A stretch of 64,000 nt of DNA from assembly GCF_008033235.1 (NCBI RefSeq), contig NZ_CP042432.1:1612001-1676000 (forward strand), given 5' to 3'. The stretch's first letter is position 1. Every line of letters starts with the position of its first letter. Made by a program: the position numbers and the translations under genes. The DNA comes from Anseongella ginsenosidimutans (GTDB taxonomy: Bacteria > Bacteroidota > Bacteroidia > Sphingobacteriales > Sphingobacteriaceae). The notes under the pieces are model-generated. The model saw nothing but the letters and a program-made list of their open reading frames with translations, was not told where the DNA came from and did not search any database. Positions 25,623-38,000 of this stretch are shown here, piece after piece.

Positions 25623-25837
25623 AGGCCCATAAGGTTAATTTGAAAACCGAACCAGTTAAATTCGGGATAAAACTATCCTTAATCCCAAAATCTGACAATT
25701 ACAAAAAAGTAAGTTTCTTATCCCGCCTTTCCGAAGAAATGAAAGCTTATAATTAAAAAGACAGCCTGAAGTGGCTGAAAAGTCCTTATTTCACTTTTTT
25801 TGGCTGGAAAGCAAATGGTCCAAGCAATGAAATAAAC

Positions 25838-25851
25838 TGACATATATGTAA
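25838..25851. promoter_or_regulatory. Second operator-like site TGACATATATGTAA
   Basis: It contains the perfect 10-base palindrome ACATATATGT and matches the dyad at 25247-25262 at 12 of 14 positions. It sits in the gap between the second XRE gene and the adhesin operon, about 215-220 bases from both starts. The rest of the gap (25623-26059) is AT-rich, with one further small dyad, TCCTGA-TAA-TCAGGA at 25918-25932, and no gene. Confidence 0.45.
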
Positions 25852-26059
25852 TTGTCCTTCTGGTTTTGCGGATGTAACTTGCAAATGCGTGAATGAATAA
25901 GAACACGCTTTCAAGTGTCCTGATAATCAGGATTTAAAGAAAATCGAAGGATGAAAAAATCCCTTGCAAAACTAAATAGTTCGCGTCTATGAAACCGTTC
26001 CTAGTCTTATGCTGCTGCAATGCCGGCAATACCTGTTATACCAAAAATTCCGAGTGCTT

Positions 26060-29000
26060 ATGAAACCCAAATCTACTTCACCAAAACGTACAGCCCGTAT
26101 TGCTTCGTTTTTATTGACAATATTATTTGTCGCCGCGGCGGCATTTTCGTCGTTTGCCCAGCAGCCAATGGAGCGGGTGTATGCAAATGATGTGCAGAAG
26201 AGCGATGATGATTATCTTCTTCTTCTTGTAAGATCCGGATACGTTGAAAATGAAGGCAACGCGGTAGATGAAAATACTGCCACTGCAGCGACCCTTAATT
26301 CTACTGGAGTCACTGTAGCGGGAATCAATTTAGGTGGTGAAGCCGTTATTCGTCTGCGTTTCACTGGCCCTGATAAGCCGGCTCCCGGCACCCCGGTGAC
26401 GGTGAAAATGGGGATGGGTGGCGCGGTACTGAGCCTTTTGAACAATATTACCGTTCAAGCTATTAACGGACCGCAAACCAATGATAATGGTTCAGGAAAT
26501 GAAGTTGGAAGCTCGCAGACGATTTCAGATATCGTCGGGGTACTAGCCGGCGAGAATCAGATTGAGTTTACAGTCACGCCGCAAGTAGCTTATGATGGGT
26601 TAAAGATACGGCTTGCTCCTGCCGACGGCATTTTGGCGGCGGATTTATTAGTTACTACCGAAGTTTACGATGCTTATTTCCTTCAACCCGCAAGCGGCCC
26701 GGTAGCCTGCGATCAGCCTTTTGACCTGTTATATGGTGCTACCGGTTCAATTGCGGGCGTTGTTAACCCGGTGGTGAACCCCTATAACTCAATTGACGGA
26801 AATACGGCAACCTTTTCGGTGCTGAATGCGAATGCAAGCGCCCTGGATAACCGGACGCAGCTGACGGCGATCTTTCCCGGAACTTCTCCTGCAGGGGATT
26901 CCATTCATATATTCGTTCAGGACCCGGGTGGATTGCTGGACCTGGCATTGCTGTCGGAGAAATTTTATGTAAGAACCTTTAACGGAACAACCGATAATGG
27001 GATCCTTGAACTGAATCAGAACCTGCTGCGTCTCAATCTTCTTGCCGGATCAAGCGATATATATGAAATTACCTATCCGGTTAACCAACCTTTTGACCGT
27101 ATCCAGGTAGCAGTTGGCGGAGGTCTTGCCGCGGCGCTCGAACATCTGAATGTATATGAAATAGGACGCCTGGCCGCAGGGCCTGTAGTGGCAGGGGTCG
27201 TTGATAACATCTTCGCTGTCTGCGCCGGAGCGCCGGTAACCCTTGCGATCGAAAATCCTGTTGGCGGACAAACCTATACCTGGTATGACCAGGCCGGAGC
27301 ATCTGTCGGAACTGGTACTTCTTTTGAGCCCGGCACACTTGCTGCCGGAGACCATATATATTATGTAACTACTACGCGTCCCGGATGTACTACAGAGTCC
27401 GGCCGTACGATGGTGGTCGTAAGTATTAACGAAACAGCAGTCGCTGCCGACATTACGCTGGACGATTTGGCTACCTGCGAAGGATCAGCCGTCGTGTTGA
27501 GCCCGGCCAGCACGCTGACCAACCCGGTGTACACCTGGTATAAAGACGCGAATAAAACAGAAGCTATTACTGACGGCCTTACTGAAGGCGCGGTCAGCTA
27601 CGCAATAGACGCCAGCGGCACTCTGACCGTAACCGGTCTGACCGCAGGCGCTGACCTTACTTATTATGTAGGTGTAGCAGGCGACGAAAAATGCGAGAAT
27701 GCCGCCGGCCAGCTGAAGGCTGTGAACGTAACGGTAACCGCTCCGCCCGCTGCTCCGGTACTTGCACCGCAGGTATCTGCCAATACCGGCGAAGGGGTAA
27801 CCCTTACTGCTGCATTGCCCGTTGGGGCACCGGCAGGGGCTACCATCGTATGGTATGACGAGGCAAATGCCGAAATAGGCACTGGCTTAACCATCAATGT
27901 AGGGCCTTTTGCCACGGCAGGAACCTACACCTTCCATGCAGCAGTTCGTGTTGGCGATTGCGAATCGGCGGTTGCTGACGTAGCCGTTGTCGTAACCGGC
28001 GCACCGGTACTGCCGGATGAAACCTGTAACCTGCCTACCAGCCAGGATAATGAAATAGACGGATTACTTTGCATCCTTTGCCAGGTAAGCAATCCGAATA
28101 ATTCCATAGATGACGATCCGAACAACTTTACCCGCTTAACAGTAGGTGTCGGATTAGCCGCTGAAGTATCCCAGCAACTGATCTTTGATCAGGCCAGCAA
28201 AGCAGCCAACGACAGCATCCGGGTACGTTTGGGTATTCCCACCGGCCTGGTTGACGCAGGCCTGCTGAACAGCATCACGCTGACGGTACTGAACGGAACA
28301 GCCGTAGTTAGCAGTTACGACCTGGAAAGCCCCATTCTGGACCTGCGCCTGTTAGGTGGCCAGGAATATGAAGTAACTGTTCCCGCCGATGGCGATTACG
28401 ACAGGATTGAAGTACGCATTGGCGGCGATCTGCTTGACGGCGGCCTTCTGGGAGCGGCAACCAGCATTGATATTTACGGCGCACAGATCATTTACCCTGC
28501 TCCGGATCTTTCCGGCGCTGACCTGGCTGCCTGCGTTGGTGAAACACCCACAATTACTGTTGCAGGAGGAGCTAGTACGACCTTAACCTGGTATTCTGCT
28601 GCCACAGGCGGAACGGCATTGGGAACGGGCAACAGCTTTACTCCCGCAGCCCCTCTGACAACCACCACCACTTATTATATAGAAGTATCCCGTGACGGGG
28701 TAAATTGTATTAATCCCGAACGCGTACCGGTAACAGTTGAAGTAACGCCTGTTCCCGATGCGCCGGGAGTAGTAAGCCCGGTTCCCGCCAATACAGGTGT
28801 TCCTGTAAACCTGACGGCCGCCTTGCCGGACGGAGCCCCGGCGGGATCCACGATTGTATGGTATGCCGACGAAACGACTACGACGGAAGAAGGAACGGGC
28901 GAGAACATTTCCGTAGGGCCATTTAATACCGAAGGAACCTATGCTTATTACGCAGCAGTTCGCTCCGGCGATTGCGAATCAGCACGGGTTCCTGTAACCA

Positions 29001-32000
29001 TCAATGTAAGCGGTCCGCCGGTACTTCCTTCGGAAACCTGTAACCTGCCAACTGCGCAGGTAAGCGGTGTGGAAGGATTACTTTGCCTGCTTTGCCAGGT
29101 GAGCGACCCGAATAATTCCATTGATGATAACCCGGCCAACTTTACCCGTTTAACGGTAGGAGTAGGAGTTGGTAGCGAAGTATACCAGCAACTGATCTTT
29201 GACCAGGCCGACAAGGCAGACAATGACAGCATCCGGGTTCGCCTGACCATTCCCGGCGGACTTGCCGATGCCGGCGTCCTGCTTCAGAGCGTTATCTTAA
29301 CAGTAATGAACGGCGCTGCCGAAGTAAGCAGCTATGACCTGGAAGATGCCCTGCTGACCATTCGTCTGCTTGGCGGCGAAGAATATGAAGTAACCATTCC
29401 TGCCGGCGGAGCTTACGATCGCGTGGAAGTACGCCTGGACGGCGGCTTGCTTAGCGCGGTAACCAGTGTGGATGTTTACGGAGCGCAGATCATTTACCCG
29501 GGTCCGCAGGATGTGCCTGAAAACGGCATAACGGTTTGCGCCGGTGAAACGCCTACGCTTACTGCCACTGCCGAAGCTAATACCACGCTTAGCTGGTATG
29601 ATGCGCCAACCGGAGGTAATCTCCTTGGAAGCGGAAATAGCTTTACACCTGCCGCCGCGCTAACGGCAACCACTACCTATTATATAGAGGTATCCCGCGA
29701 CGGCGTGAACTGTGCGAATCCTGAACGGGTTCCTTTCACCGTAACGGTTACTCCTTCAGCGGTTGCTGCCGACATTACGCTGGACGATTTGGCTACCTGC
29801 GAAGGATCAGCCGTCGTGTTGAGCCCGGCCAGCACGCTGACCAACCCGGTGTACACCTGGTATAAAGACGCGAATAAAACAGAAGCTATTACTGACGGCC
29901 TTACTGAAGGCGCGGTCAGCTACGCAATAGACGCCAGCGGCACTCTGACCGTAACCGGTCTGACCGCAGGCGCTGACCTTACTTATTATGTAGGTGTAGC
30001 AGGCGACGAAAAATGCGAGAATGCCGCCGGCCAGCTGAAGGCTGTGAACGTAACGGTAACCGCTCCGCCCGCTGCTCCGGTACTTGCACCGCAGGTATCT
30101 GCCAATACCGGCGAAGGGGTAACCCTTACTGCTGCATTGCCCGTTGGGGCACCGGCAGGGGCTACCATCGTATGGTATGACGAGGCAAATGCCGAAATAG
30201 GCACCGGCTTAACCATCAATGTAGGGCCTTTTGCCACGGCAGGAACCTACACCTTCCATGCAGCAGTTCGTGTTGGCGATTGCGAATCGGCAGTTGCTGA
30301 CGTAGCCGTTGTCGTAACCGGCGCACCGGTACTGCCGGATGAAACCTGTAACCTGCCTACCAGCCAGGATAATGGCGTAAGCGGATTACTGTGCCTGGTT
30401 TGCCAGGTGATTGATCCGAATAATTCTATTGACGAAGATCCGAACAACTTTACCCGTTTAACGGTAGGAGTGGGAGTTGGTAGCGAAGTTTACCAGCAAC
30501 TGATCTTTGACCAGGCCGACAAGGCAGCCAATGACAGCATCCGGGTACGTTTAACGATCCCCGGCGGATTGCTGGACGCAGGCGCGTTACTCCAGTCAAT
30601 TGAACTCCGGGTACTGAACGGTACAACAGAAGTAAGCAGCTATACCCTGGAGGACGCATTGCTGACTATCCGCCTGCTCAGCGGTGAGCAGTATGAAGTA
30701 ACTGTTGCTGCCGGCGGCGTTTATGACAGGCTGGAAGTACGTCTTGACGGCGGGCTGCTTAGCGCGGTCACCAGCCTTGACGTTTACGGTGCGCAGATCA
30801 TTTACCCTGATCCGGACCTTTCCGCCGCTAACCTGACGGTATGCTCCGGCGAAACGCCCACCATTACTGTTGCCGCTGCAGCGAACACCACGTTAACGTG
30901 GTATGCCGCCGCAACGGGCGGAGCTGCACTGGGAACAGGCAACAGCTTTACTCCCGCGGCACCCCTGACGACGACCACCACTTATTATATAGAAGTATCC
31001 CGCGACGGTGTGAACTGCGTGAACCCGGAACGTGTTCCGGTAACCGTAACCGTTTCACCGGGAGCTACGGCAGCAGACATTGTAGCCGGCAACACGACCA
31101 TTTGTGAAGCGGGTACTGCTGTGCTTACGGCAAGCCTTGCGCCCGGCGTAACGCTTACCAATCCAATTTACCGCTGGTATTCAGATGCTGCGCTGACCGA
31201 TATGGTCCATGAAGAAGCGGCTTCTGAAAGCAGCTTTACCACCCCGGCTCTTACTCAGAATACGACCTACTACGTAACGGTAGAAGGCGCGGAGCTTTGC
31301 GAGAACCTGGCAGCAGATGCCAAGGTAGTAACCGTAACAGTAGGCGAAGCCCCGGCTGCACCACAGGTACAGGCCGGAGTAACGATCAGCTCGGGCCAGA
31401 GCGCGACGCTGACCGCTTCATTAGGCGACCCGGCGCCGGCAGGCGTTGAGCTGGTATGGTACAGCGCTGCCACGGGCGGCACGGAACTGGGCACGGGCGC
31501 TACCTACAGCACCGGCCCGCTGACAGCGACCACTACGTATTATGTAGCGGCCCGCAACACGGCCACCGGCTGCGAGTCCCTGACCCGCGCTTCGGTAACG
31601 GTAACCGTTGACGGCGTGACCCCTGGCGAATGTTTAGTAGCCAATGCACAAACCACCGGCAGCCGCGCCATTTGCGTACTGTGCAGCGTAGAGAATGCAG
31701 GTAATGCCGTTGACGGCGACCTGACTACCGCTTCACGCCTGGTAGCGCCGGTAAGTGTTACCGGCGGCGTATGGCAAGACCTGATCTTCCCTGAAGCCGG
31801 CCAGGCAGGCGATACAGTTATCGTTCATATCGGACTGGATAACTCTTTGCTTGACGCTGCGCTTTTGGGCAACCTGGTGATCAGGAGCTTTAATGGCACT
31901 ACCGAAAACAATGACGGCAGCGCTATTGATGATAACCTGCTGACCCTTCGTCTGATTCCGGGTAATAGTGCAGCCGAAGTATGGTTCATCGCCGGCGGCG

Positions 32001-35000
32001 CCTTTGACCGGGTACGGGTAGAACAAACCGGTCTGCTGAACGTGTTGGGCAGCAGTTATATGATATATGGCGCGGAAGTACGCCTTCCGGCCCCGACGGC
32101 TCTTCCTCCGGCGAATCAAACGATCTGCCAGGGTGGAACGCTGACGCTGGAAGCAACTCCTTCAGCGGGCACCACGCTGGCCTGGTACGACGTACCGGTT
32201 GGCGGCACGGCCCTTGCCACCGGCAACAGCTATGACTTTGTTACTGACGGCACAACCGCCCCGGGTGTACACACCTTCTATATCGGCGTGTTCCGTGACG
32301 GCTGCGAAAACCCGGTTCGTATTCCGGTAGAAGTAACGGTAACCGAAGCTTACGATGCAGATGATATCGTAGCAGCGGACGTGACCATCTGCCAGGGCAC
32401 GACCGTAGCCACACTCACAGCTGCAGCAGCTCCCGGCGTAACGATCACTGACCCGGTATTCACCTGGTACAGCGATGCGACGCTGACTACGGAAATCGGC
32501 ACGGGCGCCACGCTGACGCTTGATCCTGCTCCCACAGCAGCCACCACGACTTACTATGTCACCATTGCCGAAAGCAACGGAGACTGCGAAAATATTGCAG
32601 GCAGCGCCAAAGCGGTCGTGCTGACGGTTACCGATGCTCCGGCAGCGCCAACGCTGGTAGCGGCTGACCTGACCACCTGCGCAGGCAGCGCCGCCACTTT
32701 CGAAATTGACAATCCTCAAGGTGGGGTGACCTACAACTGGTACGACGCAGCTACGGGCGGCACGCTGGTACACTCCGGCACCACGCTGACAGTAGACGCG
32801 GCCACTGCCGGCATGAGCTGGTACATCGAAACAGTAGTTGACGGTGGAGGCTGCGTAAGCCTGAGCCGCACCGCTGCTACGCTGACGGTAACCCCGTCAG
32901 CAACCGCTGCCGACATCACCGCGGCCGATGCCACCATCTGCGAAGGCGAAACAGCCATGCTGAGCGCCAGCAGCACCACGGTAACGGCACCCATCTTCCG
33001 CTGGTACAGCAATGCCGATCTGAGCGGTACGCCGCATGAAGGCGCCACTTATGATCTGAGCGGCCTGACCGCAGGCACCTATACTTACTATGTAACCGTA
33101 GAAGGCACGGGAGTTTGCGAGAACCTGGCAGCAGATGCCAAGGTAGTAACCGTAACAGTAGGCGAAGCCCCGGCTGCACCACAGGTACAGGCCGGAGTAA
33201 CGATCAGCTCGGGCCAGAGCGCGACGCTGACCGCTTCCCTGGGCGACCCGGCGCCGGCAGGCGTTGAACTGGTATGGTACAGCGCTGCCACGGGCGGCAC
33301 GGAACTGGGCACGGGCGCTACCTACAGCACCGGCCCGCTGACAGCGACCACTACGTATTATGTAGCGGCCCGCAACACGGCCACCGGCTGCGAGTCCCTG
33401 ACCCGCGCTTCGGTAACGGTAACCGTTGACGGCGTGACCCCTGGCGAATGTTTAGTAGCCAATGCACAAACCACCGGCAGCCGCGCCATTTGCGTACTGT
33501 GCAGCGTAGAGAATGCAGGTAATGCCGTTGACGGCGACCTGACTACCGCTTCACGCCTGGTAGCGCCGGTAAGTGTTACCGGCGGCGTATGGCAAGACCT
33601 GATCTTCCCTGAAGCCGGCCAGGCAGGCGATACAGTTATCGTTCATATCGGACTGGATAACTCTTTGCTTGACGCTGCGCTTTTGGGCAACCTGGTGATC
33701 AGGAGCTTTAATGGCACTACCGAAAACAATGACGGCAGCGCTATTGATGATAACCTGCTGACCCTTCGTCTGATTCCGGGTAATAGTGCAGCCGAAGTAT
33801 GGTTCATCGCCGGCGGCGCCTTTGACCGGGTACGGGTAGAACAAACCGGTCTGCTGAACGTGTTGGGCAGCAGTTATATGATATATGGCGCGGAAGTACG
33901 CCTTCCGGCCCCGACGGCTCTTCCTCCGGCGAATCAAACGATCTGCCAGGGTGGAACGCTGACGCTGGAAGCAACTCCTTCAGCGGGCACCACGCTGGCC
34001 TGGTACGACGTACCGGTTGGCGGCACGGCCCTTGCCACCGGCAACAGCTATGACTTTGTTACTGACGGCACAACCGCCCCGGGTGTACACACCTTCTATA
34101 TCGGCGTGTTCCGTGACGGCTGCGAAAACCCGGTTCGTATTCCGGTAGAAGTAACGGTAACCGAAGCTTACGATGCAGATGATATCGTAGCAGCGGACGT
34201 GACCATCTGCCAGGGCACGACCGTAGCCACACTCACAGCTGCAGCAGCTCCCGGCGTAACGATCACTGACCCGGTATTCACCTGGTACAGCGATGCGACG
34301 CTGACTACGGAAATCGGCACGGGCGCCACGCTGACGCTTGATCCTGCTCCCACAGCAGCCACCACGACTTACTATGTCACCATTGCCGAAAGCAACGGAG
34401 ACTGCGAAAATATTGCAGGCAGCGCCAAAGCGGTCGTGCTGACGGTTACCGATGCTCCGGCAGCGCCAACGCTGGTAGCGGCTGACCTGACCACCTGCGC
34501 AGGCAGCGCCGCCACTTTCGAAATTGACAATCCTCAAGGTGGGGTGACCTACAACTGGTACGACGCAGCTACGGGCGGCACGCTGGTACACTCCGGCACC
34601 ACGCTGACAGTAGACGCGGCCACTGCCGGCATGAGCTGGTACATCGAAACAGTAGTTGACGGTGGAGGCTGCGTAAGCCTGAGCCGCACCGCTGCTACGC
34701 TGACGGTAACCCCGTCAGCAACCGCTGCCGACATCACCGCGGCCGATGCCACCATCTGCGAAGGCGAAACAGCCATGCTGAGCGCCAGCAGCACCACGGT
34801 AACGGCACCCATCTTCCGCTGGTACAGCAATGCCGATCTGAGCGGTACGCCGCATGAAGGCGCCACTTATGATCTGAGCGGCCTGACAGCAGGCACCTAT
34901 ACTTACTATGTAACCGTAGAAGGCACGGGAGTTTGCGAGAACCTGGCAGCAGATGCCAAGGTAGTAACCGTAACAGTAGGCGAAGCCCCGGCTGCACCAC

Positions 35001-38000
35001 AGGTACAGGCCGGAGTAACGATCAGCTCGGGCCAGAGCGCGACGCTGACCGCTTCCCTGGGCGACCCGGCGCCGGCAGGCGTTGAACTGGTATGGTACAG
35101 CGCTGCCACGGGCGGCACGGAACTGGGCACGGGCGCTACCTACAGCACCGGCCCGCTGACAGCGACCACTACGTATTATGTAGCGGCCCGCAACACGGCC
35201 ACCGGCTGCGAGTCCCTGACCCGCGCTTCGGTAACGGTAACCGTTGACGGCATTAACCCGCCGCAGGATTGTATCACCGCAAACGCCCAAACGGTAGGCG
35301 CAGACGGCCTTTGCCTCATCTGCAGCGTAAGCAATCCGGGCGCTTCGGTTGACGCTGATCCCGACACCTATGCCCAGCTGAATGCAAGCGTAGGCGTAGC
35401 GGCAGCAGTATGGCAGGAACTGATTTTCCCTGAAGCAGGACAAGCAGGCGACAAGATCACGCTGGAACTGGGCCTTAATTCAGCCCTGGCGGATCTGGCC
35501 CTGCTGAACAACCTGACGATAGAAAGCTTTAACGGGTCAACGGCCAATGGCGACGGCGGCTCCGTGAACAGCGACGTAATAGACCTGGTATTGTTACCAG
35601 GCGCCAGCAATCGCTTCACGGTAAGCTTTATTGCCGAAGGCGCCTTTGACAGGGTAAGGATACGTTTCGCAGCATTGGTAGCCGCGCTGGAAAATGTCCG
35701 GGTGTACAATGCCCAGATACATTTTGCAGCTCCCACGGCCCTGCCCCCGGCAGACCTTACCGTTTGCCGCGGTGAAACAGTCACCCTGGAAGCTACTCCG
35801 GCAGCCGGAACAACCATCAGGTGGTACGATGCCGAAACAGGCGGAAACCTGCTTTCTTCCGAGAATAGCTTTACTACCGCACCTTTAATGACGGTAGGAC
35901 AGATCACTTATTACATTGCAGTGGTAAGGAATGGCTGCGAAGACACCGCGCGGATCCCTGTGACCGTTACGGTAACAGCCTCACCCACCGCGGCAGATAT
36001 TATAGTAACCGGAAACGAGAACCCGGTATGTGCTAACGAGCCCGTAATACTGAGCCCGTCCAGCACTACCATTACTGATCCGGTATTCAAATGGTACAAA
36101 GACGCCGCCAAAACCCAGCCCATCACCAGCGGCACGGAAGCGGGCGTTACCTATGCCATTGATGCAGCAGGCGTACTCACCGTAACCGGCCTGACCGCAA
36201 ACGTTACCTACTGGGTAAGCGTAACGGCCAACGGCGGCAGCGGATGTGAAAATCCGGCAGGCGATTTGAAATCCGTGCCGGTAAGTATCCAGCCTAATGC
36301 GCCTGACGGTTCCATCACCGGTGTAACAGTAGCCGGCGACCCGGGTAACGGCGAAATTTGCTTGCCGGCCAATGGCGAAGTAGTATTAACCGCAACAAGT
36401 ACGCTTGCCGGCGCCGTATTCCACTGGTATGACCAGGACGGCAACCCGGTAGCGGGCGGCGAGAACGGAACGCTTACGCTCACAGGCGTTACAGCCGGCG
36501 CCTATACCTATTATGTAGGTGTCAGCAACCAGGATTTCTGTGAAACAACAGAAAGCGACCGCGCTTCGGTAAGCTTCACCATTAAGCCCACCGTTCCCGG
36601 CGCAGACCTCGCGGCCATTGAGCTGACCGGGGCGCTGCCTGGCGGAAATGTGTGCCTGGATGCAAACGGAGAGGTAACCCTTACTGCCGCGTTAACAGCA
36701 AGCAGTACGGTAACTAACCCGGTCTTCCACTGGTATGATGAAAACGGCAATCCTGTTGCCGGCGGCGAAAACGGAGTTCAGAAACTCGCGCTTGCGCCCG
36801 GAACATACACCTTCTCGGTAGGCGCCAGCGGCGACGGTTTCTGCGAAACAATTGCTGCCGACCGCAAGTCGATCACCTTCACGGTGAACCCGACAGCCGG
36901 CCCCAATGATATAGCAGACCTGACGCTGAACGGAAATGTACCGGCAGGCGGCATTTGCCTGGCCCCGGGAGAAGAAGTGATCCTGACGGCCGCACTCAGC
37001 GCTGCCAGCACCATCACGAATGAAGTCTTCTACTGGTATGACCAGAACGGCGACCCGGTAGCGGGCGGCGCGGACGGTGTGCTGAACCTGGGCGAACTTG
37101 CCCCCGGCACCTATACCTACCAGGCAGGCGTTAGCGGCGATGGTGTTTGCGAAAGCCTGTCAGCCGATCGCAAAACGATCACCTTTACGATCAGCCGCGC
37201 CTCAACAGCAGCCGATATAACTGCTTCCGGCGCGACCATCTGCGAAGGCGAATCTGCCACGCTTACCGCTTCCAGCACCGGCATCACCAACCCTGTATTC
37301 AACTGGTACAGCAGCGCGGATCTCTCGACCCTTGTTTTCACAGGCTCGGAATTCGGCACACCTGTACTGGCTGCCACCACCACGTATTACGTGACGGTTC
37401 AGGGCGACGGCGTTTGCGAAGGAGAAGCTAAAGAAGTAATTGTAAACGTTGGACGCGGCGGTACAGCTGCCGATATCACAGCCAGCGATGCCCTTAGCTG
37501 CGGCGAACCGGTAACCCTGACCGCCAGCAGCACCATCGCGGGCGCAGTCTTCAACTGGTATGCCGATGCAGCGCTTACGCAGCTGATCGCTACCGGCGCT
37601 GAAATAGAACAGAACCCGACGGCCACCACCACTTACTATGTGACCGTTCAGGGTACGGGAGTTTGTGAAAACGCACCCGGCGCCGCCAAAGAAGTAACGG
37701 TGACGGTTGGCCAGGAACCTGCAGCCCCCACCATCGTTTCTACTGATCTCACGGTTTGCCCCGGTACCGGCATCACGCTGATAGCTGAAAGCCAGGCAGG
37801 CACCCAGATCGTATGGTATGCCGCAGCAACCGGCGGAGACCCGCTGTTCACCGGTCCGGAATTCGTGATCGATGCGGTAACTGCGCCTACGACTTATTAT
37901 GCCGAAGCGCAGACAACCGGAGGATCCTGCGTGAGCGCCACGAGGACGGCGGTAGAAGTGAACACGATACCTGTACTGGCTGCTCCTGTAGTAAGCTGCC

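Noticed and set aside
31733-34591. Repeated minus-strand open frames inside the adhesin
   Set aside because: They recur at exactly the 1,818-bp period of the plus-strand repeat and are shadows of the adhesin codons.
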